Of a stretch of 61,780 bases of DNA, positions 42,461 to 50,394 are shown one piece after another; the first letter of the stretch is position 1; every line of letters begins with the position of its first letter. This stretch comes from Paenibacillus sp. Root444D2. Lineage in GTDB: Bacteria > Bacillota > Bacilli > Paenibacillales > NBRC-103111. The stretch is from the NCBI RefSeq assembly GCF_001426375.1, contig NZ_LMEO01000051.1, positions 386,220 to 447,999 of the forward strand. The letters are read 5' to 3'. A program made the translations under genes and the position numbers. The notes under the pieces are model-generated. The model saw only the letters and a list, made by a program, of their open reading frames with translations, had not been told where the DNA came from and did no database searches.

Positions 42461-43057
42461 ATGAATATCGGGTTAACAGGAGGAATCGCTTGCGGCAAAA
42501 GCACGGTTAGCGCCATGCTGGTCAGCCGCGGCGCCCTATTAGTAGATGCGGACACCATAGCCCGCGATGTCGTCGAGCCCGGCAGCCCTGTTCTTGAACA
42601 GGTTGCTGCACATTTTGGACAAGCCGTCCTTCTGGCAGACGGCTCGCTTCATCGCAAGAAGCTTGGCGAGATCATCTTTGGGAATACCGAAGCGCGCAAG
42701 CAGCTGGAAAGTATTCTGCATCCGCCAATTCGTGCACAAATACGTGAACAGATGGAAACCTATGAACGGCAATTTCCAGACAAGCTTGTTGTGGTTGATG
42801 TCCCTTTATTAATCGAATCTAATTTATCCTTCATGTTTCAAGAGGTTATGGTTGTTTATGTGCCACGTCCAGTTCAGTTGGAGCGGCTTATGCAGCGGGA
42901 TGGACTGACGGAAAGTGCGGCGAATAATCGCATTGATGCTCAGATGTCCATTGAGGAGAAACGTAAATTCGCGGATGTTGTCATTGACAACAGCGGGACA
43001 TGGGAAGAAACTAACGCTGAAGTGGAGCGGTTTTGGTTAGGGAAGGGGCTTTCATGA
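42461..43057 (+). CDS. coaE: dephospho-CoA kinase
   Basis: A 198-residue P-loop kinase for the last step of coenzyme A synthesis. Walker A GGIACGKST lies at 7-15, with VDADTIARDV (substrate-binding Asp), VVVDVPLLIES and the QMSIEEKRKFADVVIDNSG lid segment. The ATG at 42461 is chosen (TTAGGAGAG about 9 nt upstream) over an in-frame TTG at 42455. Its stop overlaps the next ATG (ATGA). Confidence 0.94.
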   Translation: MNIGLTGGIACGKSTVSAMLVSRGALLVDADTIARDVVEPGSPVLEQVAAHFGQAVLLADGSLHRKKLGEIIFGNTEARKQLESILHPPIRAQIREQMETYERQFPDKLVVVDVPLLIESNLSFMFQEVMVVYVPRPVQLERLMQRDGLTESAANNRIDAQMSIEEKRKFADVVIDNSGTWEETNAEVERFWLGKGLS

Positions 43058-43632
43058 CCTTTTTACGTAAAAAACGAGTTTTTGCCCTGCTTCTTGTTTG
43101 TTTTATTCTAGTTCTTTTTATGAATAGCGATTTTATCGGGAGAAAGCTGTACCCGATCTACTTTGAGCAGGAAATTAGGCAGAGCGCGGCGAAACACAAT
43201 ATAGATCCATTTTTAATTGCTGCGATTATTAGGGTGGAAACGAATTACAAATATCATTTGGAGTCAAGCAAAGGGGCATTAGGCCTTATGCAGCTTATGC
43301 CTGACACGGCAGAGTGGATTGTAGAATCCACGAATCTGGGACCTCATGTTCAGGGCGATTTATTAAAAGTGGACGTAAATATTAATCTTGGTTCTTGGTA
43401 TTTGAGCTGGCTAAAGAAGCATTATAATGGTAATTTAATTTATGCGATTGCGGCTTATAATGCAGGTCAAGGGAATGTGAATAAATGGAAGCAAAATGAC
43501 GTTTGGGATGGTTCGCAAGAACATATTAATCAAATTCCATTCGGAGAAACACGTCATTATGTACAGCGGGTGCTCTATTATTACGAGAAATACACGAAGC
43601 TTTATTCTCAGCAATGGGGAAAGAAGGATTAA
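43054..43632 (+). CDS. membrane-anchored lytic transglycosylase (SLT domain)
   Basis: A 192-residue protein with a short basic N-terminus, one membrane anchor (~8-24) and a goose-lysozyme-like SLT domain. The catalytic Glu62 is in IIRVETNYK, with KGALGLMQLMP and AIAAYNAGQGNV completing the three family motifs. It cleaves peptidoglycan from the outside of the membrane. The start overlaps the coaE stop as ATGA. A terminator follows. Confidence 0.9.
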   Translation: MTFLRKKRVFALLLVCFILVLFMNSDFIGRKLYPIYFEQEIRQSAAKHNIDPFLIAAIIRVETNYKYHLESSKGALGLMQLMPDTAEWIVESTNLGPHVQGDLLKVDVNINLGSWYLSWLKKHYNGNLIYAIAAYNAGQGNVNKWKQNDVWDGSQEHINQIPFGETRHYVQRVLYYYEKYTKLYSQQWGKKD

Positions 43633-43655
43633 GATTTCCTTCTCTCATAAACAAA

Positions 43656-43709
43656 GAAGCATTGGACTAGCTCCTTTTGGGGGCTTAGAGTCCAATACTT
43701 CCTGTTTTT
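43656..43709 (+). terminator. terminator after the transglycosylase gene
   Basis: A 13-bp stem (GAAGCATTGGACT / AGTCCAATACTTC, one mismatch), a 20-nt loop and a TTTTT run. It also faces the convergent SASP gene. Confidence 0.75.
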
Positions 43710-43734
43710 GAGCTTCAGTAGCTAGGATTCAAGA

Positions 43735-43959
43735 TTACTTGAATTGACCAGCCAAGGATTGCTCAGCGATTTGTACTAAGCGACGAGTGATGTTACCACC
43801 AATGGCACCAGCATCACGAGTAGCCATATTACCCATATAACCATCTTGTGGGATGGCGATACCAAGTTCTTGCGCTACTTCATATTTTAGCTGATCCAAG
43901 GCTGCGTTAGCTTGAGGAACAACTAAAGTATTGCTGTTACGGTTTTGTCCTGCGCCCAT
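43735..43959 (-). CDS. small acid-soluble spore protein, alpha/beta type
   Basis: A 74-residue DNA-coating spore protein. It contains the germination protease site region KYEVAQELGI and the conserved C-terminal block GYMGNMATRDAGAIGGNITRR. It binds and protects spore DNA. AAGGAGGTG precedes the ATG. It is conclusive evidence that the organism forms endospores. An upstream forespore-type promoter is listed separately. Confidence 0.95.
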   Translation of the reverse strand: MGAGQNRNSNTLVVPQANAALDQLKYEVAQELGIAIPQDGYMGNMATRDAGAIGGNITRRLVQIAEQSLAGQFK

Positions 43960-43987
43960 GTCTGTTCACCTCCTTGTCGTTTGGTAA

Positions 43988-44016
43988 TAGTATTGTGTGC
44001 ATATCTCCTAAGTTCA
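43988..44016 (-). promoter_or_regulatory. candidate sigma-G/F promoter of the SASP gene
   Basis: On the minus strand, TGAACT (44016-44011), a 16-nt spacer and AATACTA (43994-43988) resemble the forespore consensus (TGMATA / CATACTA), 29 nt before the coding start. Confidence 0.5.
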
Positions 44017-44074
44017 TGACATGTAACATATGGTAATAGATCAAAGAAGAGAAGAGAGAAAGGAGAGATAGCGA

Positions 44075-44554
44075 ATGAAGTGTCCGTTCTGTGACTATTC
44101 CGGTACGAAAGTTCTTGATTCACGTTCAGCCAATGAAAACAAATCGATTCGTCGTCGTCGAGAATGTGAGAAGTGCGCGAGAAGATTCACCACTTTTGAG
44201 ATGGTGGAAGAAACGCCGTTAATCGTGATTAAGAAAGATGGAAGTAGGGAAGAATTTAGTCGAGAGAAGATATTAAGAGGCTTGATTCGAGCTTGTGAGA
44301 AGCGGCCGGTATCGATGGAAAGGCTTGAGATGATGGTATCTGAAGTGGAAATGCAGCTTCGCACCACGGCTCATGCTGAAGTGGATAGTTTAAGCATTGG
44401 AGAAATCGTCATGGAACAGCTGTACCCCGTCGATGAAGTGGCGTACATTCGCTTTGCCTCCGTATACCGACAGTTTAAGGACATTAATATGTTCCTGAAG
44501 GAGTTAACGCAAATATTGGGAAAGCATGACACCGGACTGCTCCGGGATAAATAA
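44075..44554 (+). CDS. nrdR: transcriptional repressor NrdR
   Basis: A 159-residue protein with an N-terminal zinc ribbon (Cys3, Cys6, Cys31, Cys34) and an ATP-cone domain (~48-140, KKDGSREEFSREKI). It represses ribonucleotide reductase genes in response to nucleotide levels. AAAGGAGAG lies about 6 nt before the ATG. Divergent from the SASP gene and followed by a strong terminator. No nrd genes are in the window. Confidence 0.95.
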   Translation: MKCPFCDYSGTKVLDSRSANENKSIRRRRECEKCARRFTTFEMVEETPLIVIKKDGSREEFSREKILRGLIRACEKRPVSMERLEMMVSEVEMQLRTTAHAEVDSLSIGEIVMEQLYPVDEVAYIRFASVYRQFKDINMFLKELTQILGKHDTGLLRDK

Positions 44555-44568
44555 TCTCTAAATATGAC

Positions 44569-44618
44569 AAAAACTAAGAAAAAGACAGCGGGATTCCCGT
44601 TGTCTTTTCTTAGTTTTT
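44569..44618. terminator. terminator after nrdR
   Basis: A very long near-perfect stem (AAAAACTAAGAAA...TTTCTTAGTTTTT enclosing GACAGCGGG/CCCGTTGTC) with A and T ends, so it can act in both directions. Confidence 0.85.
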
Positions 44619-44718
44619 CCCATGAAATCAACAATCATGCGATTAATATTTATTTGAAAAAAATAAATCTTTAGACATCAACCGACTGTATTTTTGTATG
44701 CTTTCGTGCATAATTCCT

Positions 44719-44910
44719 TTATTGAGTTCGTTTGTCCAGTTCACTTCTGAGAAAATGAATAAACCGAATAGCTTCATCTTGGGTTAAAACGTTGTTATTA
44801 AACTTAAAGGAGAACATGTTCAAAAGATCATTTTCTGAAAGGTGCAAGTTATCAATCAATTGCTGTACATCCATGCTCATTTTACCATCCACCATAATTT
44901 TTTCCATCAT
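44719..44910 (-). CDS. small hypothetical protein, 63 residues
   Basis: A short gene with a good RBS (AGGAGGG 7 nt before the ATG at 44910). The product starts MMEKIMVDGKM and looks helical and charged, with DVQQLIDNLHLSENDLLN and a C-terminal RFIHFLRSELDKR. I recognise no family. It is followed on the minus strand by the long nrdR-side hairpin, which would terminate it. Expression is plausible but unproven. Confidence 0.5.
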   Translation of the reverse strand: MMEKIMVDGKMSMDVQQLIDNLHLSENDLLNMFSFKFNNNVLTQDEAIRFIHFLRSELDKRTQ

Positions 44911-45128
44911 CTTTGTTCCCTCCTAGTCTTTCTACATGAATCGGACGGAGGCGGTAGCTGGCTGACATTTTGGACATTCATCGATGCCATTTTAGTCCCT
45001 TTAGCTTTGCGTCGCCACTTTTCAGTGGTTTTGCCTTTATCGTACCGATTTATGTTTGTAAGAAAACTATATCATATTTACGGATTGAGTATCCATTAAT
45101 TACATTATTCGAAGGATGGTTGAAGCAT

Positions 45129-45302
45129 ATGTCCGTCAAGTCCAATCAAATTCCAAGTATTTCTTATGAATTAGACATCGTAAAAGTTGCTAGCTCTCTC
45201 GGAATTGATACAGATCGTTTATTGGCTTATGTGTATGCAAACTCGGACTCGAAGAAACAATATGAGGTAAAGGAAACCTTTCCCGATTATAAAAGTGGTT
45301 GA
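45129..45302 (+). CDS. small hypothetical protein, 57 residues
   Basis: A candidate ORF beginning MSVKSNQIPSIS and ending DYKSG, with the helical-looking segment SYELDIVKVASSLGIDTDRLLAYV. A GAAGGATGG lies about 11 nt upstream, a weak RBS. Composition is protein-like, unlike the upstream part of the same frame. It lies divergent from the 63-residue gene. Family unknown. Confidence 0.4.
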   Translation: MSVKSNQIPSISYELDIVKVASSLGIDTDRLLAYVYANSDSKKQYEVKETFPDYKSG

Positions 45303-45331
45303 TCATATAAAAAAGAAAATTCATGATTCTA

Positions 45332-45497
45332 TTGGAAAAAATCCAATGGAAGTGACTTTTAGGTCGCCAAAATCCCTACTTCACTGGATTAATCCAATGA
45401 AAGTAGCATACAGTCTACAAAATACATAAAGTGGGATTTCATTTTTCTGAATATGACTTTTAGGGCACCCCCATTTAGCCTTCGTGACGATAGATGG
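45332..45497. repeat. AT-rich short repeats
   Basis: An ATTGGA-AAAAA-TCCAAT hairpin (45332-45348), a second AATCCAATGRAAGT copy near 45393, and two copies of TGACTTTTAGG (near 45352 and 45455). No gene is credible in this stretch. Confidence 0.45.
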
Positions 45498-45513
45498 GCT
45501 ATAGGATTACGAA

Positions 45514-45697
45514 TGTTGTATTTTCTACAACAATTCTCACGCCCAAAGGCTATTTTGCAACTTGAAGTTGCAGTTTGTGCAACATTTTGAGCCCATTTGT
45601 TGCGAAATGGCCTTTATTGGACCAAATTGTTGTACATAATGCAACAACGATGCGAGGACGGCGAGATTAGGCAGCTATTGTTGCACTTTCTACAACA
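45514..45697. repeat. cluster 2 of TTGTTGYA-N5-TRCAACAA palindromes
   Basis: Palindromes at 45514-45532 (TGTTGTA-TTTTC-TACAACA), 45567-45583 (GTTGCA-GTTTG-TGCAAC), 45627-45647 (TTGTTGTA-CATAA-TGCAACAA) and 45678-45697 (TTGTTGCA-CTTTC-TACAACA), plus a TGCAAC/GTTGCA dyad near 45556-45572. All have a 5-nt centre. Same family as cluster 1 at 9626-9843. Confidence 0.8.
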
Positions 45698-45948
45698 TCT
45701 TTCAACCGCGAATATGGATTGATTCATCAGAAACCTCAAAGAGAGCAAATTCTATCTATTAAATTAGCGCGATCAGCCAATTAGAGTGATAAAGTATAGT
45801 ACACCGAGCATGTGGATCTGACATATGACGATGTCCTCGATTTAAGAAACATCCATATAAATCGAACGCGCGGCGTATAATCACTAGAACTTCTCTTTGT
45901 ACGCAAAAGGGTCTGTCCCAAGACATAAATGACTTCAATGTAGATCTA

Positions 45949-46200
45949 ACTTGCGAAAAATCCCTTAGGGTCAACTTGCTTCACGTGCAACTTGAGCTCT
46001 ACTTTGTCGACGGCCAATTGAAGCCATTGCCAATCGGTATACCATTGTTTGAGGTAATGCCGCCCAGAAGCATAAGGCAAAGGGTTCGAAAATGTTCCTG
46101 CTTCGAGGCTTACCCAAAGCAAGGTCTGGAGGTCGGGTGGCATTCGCTTGCCCACACTCACTGCGGCGGTGGACGCCAAAAACAAAGGAGCTAAGCACAT
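45949..46200 (-). pseudogene. possible remnant of an FAD-linked oxidoreductase C-terminus
   Basis: The minus-strand frame ends with ...YTDWQWLQLAVDKVELKLHVK followed by QVDPKGFFAS. The final VDPxGFF pattern resembles the berberine-bridge C-terminal region of FAD-linked oxidases (YERLxxVKxxxDPxxFF). No FAD domain precedes it and no RBS is seen. 45755-45945 shows nothing I can identify. Low confidence; could be chance. Confidence 0.25.
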
Positions 46201-46222
46201 ACAAGCCGCTTAGCTCCTTTTT
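46184..46222. terminator. bidirectional terminator downstream of htpG
   Basis: A perfect 13-bp stem AAAGGAGCTAAGC / GCTTAGCTCCTTT with T-runs on both strands. A weaker CTGTCCCA/TGGGACAG dyad at 46256-46289 lies between it and the htpG stop. Confidence 0.85.
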
Positions 46223-46303
46223 CATTCAAATATTCACTATTTTAAACAATTAGATCTGTCCCATACATATCATGTTACTTTTGGGACAGCTTCTTTCATC
46301 CTA

Positions 46304-48184
46304 TTAAACCATGATTTTGCAGATATCGTTCGTGAATTCAACCGGATCTTGAAGAGGCAAACCTTCGATCAAGAGAGCTTGATTATACAGCAGGGCCGTA
46401 TAAAGATTCAGCTTCTCTTTGTCTTTGTCAAAAGCATCTTTTAAGGATGCGAATACTTCGTGATTGACGTTGATTTCCAGTACCTTCTCAGCCTTCACGT
46501 TAGGATTATTCGGCATCGCATTTAAGATTTTTTCCATCTCGATCGTTACATCGCCGTCTGTCGATAAGCACACAGGGTGTTTTTTAAGACGCTTAGATGC
46601 TTTTACATTTGTAACCTTGCCGGACAACAGATCTTTCATATAATCGAAAAGCTCTTTGTTGTCATTCTTGTCAGCATCGGTTTCCGTTTGGTTATCATCC
46701 ACTTCAATCCCAAGATCGCCGCTTGAAACGGATTTAAATTCTTTTTCTTTGTAGGTCATGATCATTTTGATCGCGAATTCATCGATATCATCGGTGAAAT
46801 ACAAAATCTCATAGCCTTTATCTGTCACAAGCTCGGTTTGTGGAAGCTTATCGATTCTTTCCATCGATTCTCCAGAAGCGTAGTAAATGTACTTCTGATC
46901 TTCCGGCATTCTTGCCACGTATTCGTCCAATGTAACCAGTTTTTTCTCCTTGGAGGAATGGAACATTAATAGATCCTGCAAGACGTCCTTATGGCTTCCG
47001 TAATCGCTATAGACACCAAATTTGAGTTGTCGGCCGAATGATTTGTAGAATTGCTCATATTTTTCTCTTTCGTCTTTCAACAGGCTTTGCAGCTGGCCTT
47101 TGATCTTGCTCGAAATGTTTTTGGCAATCAGCTTCAATTGACGGTCATGCTGGAGCATTTCTCTGGAAATATTGAGCGATAGGCTCTCTGAATCAACCAT
47201 TCCTTTAACGAAGCTGAAATAGTCAGGAAGCAGGTCCGCACATTTGTTCATGATCAATACGCCATTGGCGTAGAGCTCCAAGCCCTTTTCGTACTCTTTG
47301 GAATAATAGTCAAAAGGAATATTTTCCGGGATAAAGAGGATAGCTTGATAGACGACAGCTCCATCGGCGCTAACGTGAATATGTTTGAGCGGCTTGTCGA
47401 AGCCGTAATGTTTCTCGTGATAAAACTTCTCGTAATCTTCCGGAGTCAATTCACTTTTGTTTTTTCTCCAGATAGGAACCATGCTGTTGACATGCTGCTC
47501 TTCTTGGTAATCCTCGAATTCGCTTTCGCTGCCTTCTTTCAGCCTTTTTCCGGTAATGTCCATTTTAATAGGGTAACGAATGAAATCGGAATATTTTTTG
47601 ATGATCGCTTTTAAACGATACTCGTCTAAAAATTCATCAAAGTTCTCATCTTCCGTATTATCCTTAATTTTCAGGATGATCTCTGTGCCCACTTCGTCTT
47701 TCTCTGCTGTTTCGATCGTGTAGCCATCAGCACCGGTGGACTCCCACTTGTAGGCAACATCGCTGCCTAAAGCTCTACTAATAACCGTAACGACATCTGC
47801 AACCATAAACGCTGAATAGAAGCCAACACCGAACTGGCCAATGATATTGTGACCGTCTTTTGCTTCATTTTCTTTTTTGAAAGCCAAAGATCCGCTCTTC
47901 GCAATGATCCCCAGGTTATTCTCCAAATCTTCCTTCGTCATACCAATACCCGTATCACGCAGTGTGAGTGTACGATTCGTTTTGTCGGCAATCACTTTAA
48001 TGAAATAACTATCTTTGTCAAAAACCAACGTGTCATCGGTCAAAGCTTTGTAGTAAATTTTGTCGATAGCATCGCTGGCATTGGAGATAAGCTCTCTTAG
48101 AAATATCTCTCTTTGCGTATAAATCGAATTGATCATCATTTCCAATAAGCGCTTGGATTCGGCTTGAAACTGTTTCTTTTCCAA
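46304..48184 (-). CDS. htpG: chaperone HtpG (Hsp90)
   Basis: A 626-residue Hsp90 with the N-terminal GHKL ATPase (RELISNASDAIDK, DTGIGMTKEDL, GQFGVGFYSAFMVAD), a middle domain (LYANGVLIM, LPDYFSFVKGMVDSESLSLNISREML) and a C-terminal dimerisation domain. Length equals B. subtilis HtpG. I choose the TTG at 48184 because AAAGGAG lies 8 nt upstream and the protein then begins MEKKQFQAES. An in-frame TTG at 48202 would overlap the RBS. A CIRCE element and a near-consensus sigma-A promoter lie upstream, pointing to HrcA control. Confidence 0.95.
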   Translation of the reverse strand: MEKKQFQAESKRLLEMMINSIYTQREIFLRELISNASDAIDKIYYKALTDDTLVFDKDSYFIKVIADKTNRTLTLRDTGIGMTKEDLENNLGIIAKSGSLAFKKENEAKDGHNIIGQFGVGFYSAFMVADVVTVISRALGSDVAYKWESTGADGYTIETAEKDEVGTEIILKIKDNTEDENFDEFLDEYRLKAIIKKYSDFIRYPIKMDITGKRLKEGSESEFEDYQEEQHVNSMVPIWRKNKSELTPEDYEKFYHEKHYGFDKPLKHIHVSADGAVVYQAILFIPENIPFDYYSKEYEKGLELYANGVLIMNKCADLLPDYFSFVKGMVDSESLSLNISREMLQHDRQLKLIAKNISSKIKGQLQSLLKDEREKYEQFYKSFGRQLKFGVYSDYGSHKDVLQDLLMFHSSKEKKLVTLDEYVARMPEDQKYIYYASGESMERIDKLPQTELVTDKGYEILYFTDDIDEFAIKMIMTYKEKEFKSVSSGDLGIEVDDNQTETDADKNDNKELFDYMKDLLSGKVTNVKASKRLKKHPVCLSTDGDVTIEMEKILNAMPNNPNVKAEKVLEINVNHEVFASLKDAFDKDKEKLNLYTALLYNQALLIEGLPLQDPVEFTNDICKIMV

Positions 48185-48230
48185 TGGGAGATCTCCTTTC
48201 AAATATGTAGAAATTAGTCAGAGATAATTA

Positions 48231-48257
48231 TTAGCACTCTCAGTCTTCGAGTGCCAT
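48231..48257. promoter_or_regulatory. CIRCE element (HrcA operator) of htpG
   Basis: TTAGCACTC-N9-GAGTGCCAT on the plus strand matches the CIRCE consensus TTAGCACTC-N9-GAGTGCTAA except in the last positions of one arm. It lies at the expected transcription start, 47 nt before the htpG start codon. Confidence 0.85.
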
Positions 48258-48264
48258 CCCTATC

Positions 48265-48293
48265 TTTATAACATTCCTCTTTTTCAATGTCAA
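48265..48293 (-). promoter_or_regulatory. sigma-A promoter of htpG
   Basis: On the minus strand: TTGACA (48293-48288), a 17-nt spacer and TATAAA (48270-48265). Very close to consensus and placed directly ahead of the CIRCE element. Confidence 0.85.
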
Positions 48294-48314
48294 TTGGTAT
48301 GGCAAAACAGAGCT

Positions 48315-48905
48315 CTATTTCGTAATAATCCGCATGAGAATATCCGCGCTTGGAAACCCATATTCTTCATATTCTTGTTCTTGCATAATCAGACTGTTGA
48401 TGATGTTAAAATACCACGATAACAGTTCCCTAGGATCGCCTGCAGAGAATTCTCCAGCTTGCTGCCCTTTGATAAATATAGGGACTAGCTGATCTATAAG
48501 AACTTTCGGGGAATGCTGTTCAAGGGCTTGTTTGACCTCTTCGGGCACATCATCCGTTTTTCGTGCTTGTTGAATAAGCATGAAAGCATGCTTGTTTTCT
48601 TCATCCAGCATTCCTTGAGTCAACGCTTTAATTTGTTCCGCGGGAGTGCCAGGTATTTGAGCAATGTAAGCAATTTCCTTGCCTGCTTCTTCCATGAGTT
48701 CTTGAACGAGTGCAGTGAATAGCGAATCTTTGGAGCTATAGTAACGGTAGAAGAGGCCTTGACTGATGCCAGCCTCTGCCGCGATCATGCTCATTTTGGT
48801 TCCTGCGATTCCGTGGCGGGCAAATACGGTAAGAGCTGCTTTCTTAATTTGTTCTCTGCGATCATCACGAATTTGAGTCAATTGTTGTTCATTTAATGGG
48901 GACAA
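48315..48905 (-). CDS. TetR-family transcriptional regulator
   Basis: A 196-residue regulator. The N-terminal HTH (~20-65) includes FARHGIAGTKMSMIAAEAGISQGLFYRYYSSKD. The ligand-binding C-terminal part is divergent. The likely start is TTG at 48905 with a weak GGAGA upstream. It follows the alpha/beta hydrolase gene on the same strand by 45 nt, so both are probably one unit. A 15-bp palindrome upstream of the hydrolase gene may be its operator. Confidence 0.85.
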   Translation of the reverse strand: MSPLNEQQLTQIRDDRREQIKKAALTVFARHGIAGTKMSMIAAEAGISQGLFYRYYSSKDSLFTALVQELMEEAGKEIAYIAQIPGTPAEQIKALTQGMLDEENKHAFMLIQQARKTDDVPEEVKQALEQHSPKVLIDQLVPIFIKGQQAGEFSAGDPRELLSWYFNIINSLIMQEQEYEEYGFPSADILMRIITK

Positions 48906-48950
48906 TGGCCGTCAATCTCCGATCTGCATAATATCATTTCATTAAACTTA

Positions 48951-50027
48951 TTATATAGGCTTCTCAAGTTGAAGTGAAATAGCATCCCTATTGCTTGCCG
49001 AGTCTACAAGCGGACATATCCTCATCCTAAGTTCATCTAGAAATTGTTCTGTTCGAGCAAAGGCTGCGAGATGGCCCGCATTCTGGATAAGAACGAATTC
49101 TTTATGAGGTGCTTTAATATCAGCGAAATAGGCTTGGGCTAATGCGGTTGGTGTTATGGCATCAGTATCACCTTGGAAGATGAAGAATGGTAAATCAAAT
49201 GCTAACCCGAGGTTGCGGACGTCAAAGGCCATGAGTTCATCAAAAAGAAAGTCCAAGGAGAAGTTCATGCCTTTGAAAATGTCTATAATATCACGTATGG
49301 TGTGGCCCGGCGACGACAGAATAGCAGGCAGTATGATGTCCATAATCATATTAGGAACCGTTGTAATAGATTTAATGATCCATTTGTTCATTTCATCGAA
49401 GTCTTTGCGGCTCCACTGCGAGGGATCGGGCCCAATTCTCTCGATTGCCATCATGCCCTTATTGTTCCCAGCAGCGCGAAGTCCTTCCAGTGTCATCTGA
49501 TATGACAGATGGTTCGGATCTGGGCCGACGTTCTGATCAGTCCCGACATAGGCATGGAAGAGGTCTGGTCGGCTCTTAACCATCATGACACCAATACAGC
49601 TGCCCACAGAGCTGCCAACAAGAATAATTTTTTCTTGATTGAGATGCTTACATAGGAATTCGGCAACCTCGAGTCCATCCTGTGCGAGTCTGGCAAAAGT
49701 AATTTCTCCGCTCCCATTCACGCCATTCCTGCGGAATGTCTTACCTGCACCGCGATGGTCCCATTGGACGATGGTAAAGTGCTTCTCCCATGAACGCAGC
49801 AATGGAGTGAAGACGGTATAAGTTGATGCGGGACCGCCGTGTATGAAGAACAGCACGGGCTTGCTGCGATCTTCCCCGCGAATGGTGATCCATTGATCAA
49901 TGCCGCCAATCTGAATGAAGCGTTCCTGGGCGATGCCATTTGGTGTATGAAAGATAAGCTTCTTAGCATTTCTACGCTGATTTAGCTTTCGTAGGAGTAG
50001 ATCCCAAACTAAATGTTTTTTATTCAT
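48951..50027 (-). CDS. alpha/beta hydrolase (proline iminopeptidase-like, S33)
   Basis: A 358-residue hydrolase with oxyanion-hole HGGPAST, the nucleophile elbow GSSVGS, an Asp in FQGDTDAITP and a His in NAGHLAAF, so the catalytic triad is complete. WDHRGAGKT is typical of peptidase family S33. GCGAGGTG precedes the ATG. It lies upstream of a TetR gene. The substrate (peptide, ester or lactone) is unknown. Confidence 0.82.
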   Translation of the reverse strand: MNKKHLVWDLLLRKLNQRRNAKKLIFHTPNGIAQERFIQIGGIDQWITIRGEDRSKPVLFFIHGGPASTYTVFTPLLRSWEKHFTIVQWDHRGAGKTFRRNGVNGSGEITFARLAQDGLEVAEFLCKHLNQEKIILVGSSVGSCIGVMMVKSRPDLFHAYVGTDQNVGPDPNHLSYQMTLEGLRAAGNNKGMMAIERIGPDPSQWSRKDFDEMNKWIIKSITTVPNMIMDIILPAILSSPGHTIRDIIDIFKGMNFSLDFLFDELMAFDVRNLGLAFDLPFFIFQGDTDAITPTALAQAYFADIKAPHKEFVLIQNAGHLAAFARTEQFLDELRMRICPLVDSASNRDAISLQLEKPI

Positions 50028-50053
50028 TCGTGCACCTCGCTCTGATATTTTTA

Positions 50054-50068
50054 AATGAATAATTCATT
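50054..50068. promoter_or_regulatory. 15-bp palindrome upstream of the hydrolase/TetR unit
   Basis: AATGAAT-A-ATTCATT, 27 nt before the hydrolase ATG. Size and place fit a TetR operator. Confidence 0.5.
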
Positions 50069-50143
50069 CATCGATAAATCTTAACTGTAGCTTAATTCAT
50101 TTTCAATCCGCAGTCAATAGGTTATTGACTATGCAAATAATAA

Positions 50144-50168
50144 AAAACGCTTGGGAACCCAAGCGTTA
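50144..50168 (-). terminator. terminator on the minus strand
   Basis: Perfect 10-bp stem AACGCTTGGG / CCCAAGCGTT with a 2-nt centre and a T-run on the minus strand. It would close the hxlR-NAD(P)-binding unit after the MmcQ remnant. Confidence 0.75.
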
Positions 50169-50197
50169 AGCAGCTGTTTATGTAAGTAAATCTTGTT

Positions 50198-50372
50198 TTA
50201 ACTTTTACCCTTAGATGTTTCATTAAAAGCTTTTACGATCTTCGTAGGAGCTACAAGGCACCAGGCCAGCGTAAGCATATTACGACATTCCTCAGGATGG
50301 ACACGATCCATTCGAATAATCATGAACGCTAAGTTGACAGCGCGATGCTTCTAATTTCATCCGCAGTAACCA
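50198..50372 (-). pseudogene. internally deleted, frameshifted MmcQ/YjbR-like gene
   Basis: GAGGAG lies 7 nt before an ATG at 50372. The frame opens MVTADEIRSIALS and then hits a stop. The adjacent frame continues IRMDRVHPEECRNMLTLAW and CLVAPTKIVKAF to a stop at 50198. These two pieces resemble the start (MTxxDxRxIALSLPE) and the end (DPDELRxLLTxAWRLVAPKRLVAAY) of MmcQ/YjbR DNA-binding-like proteins, with the middle about 60 residues missing. It is therefore a remnant. Confidence 0.6.
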
Positions 50373-50394
50373 TAATTGTCTCCTCGAATTCTTC

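Noticed and set aside
46256..46289. IS-derived end (CTGTCCCA/TGGGACAG dyad)
   Set aside because: The GGGACAG motif also occurs near 45910, but no transposase or target duplication is visible. It is better treated as a weak secondary hairpin after htpG.
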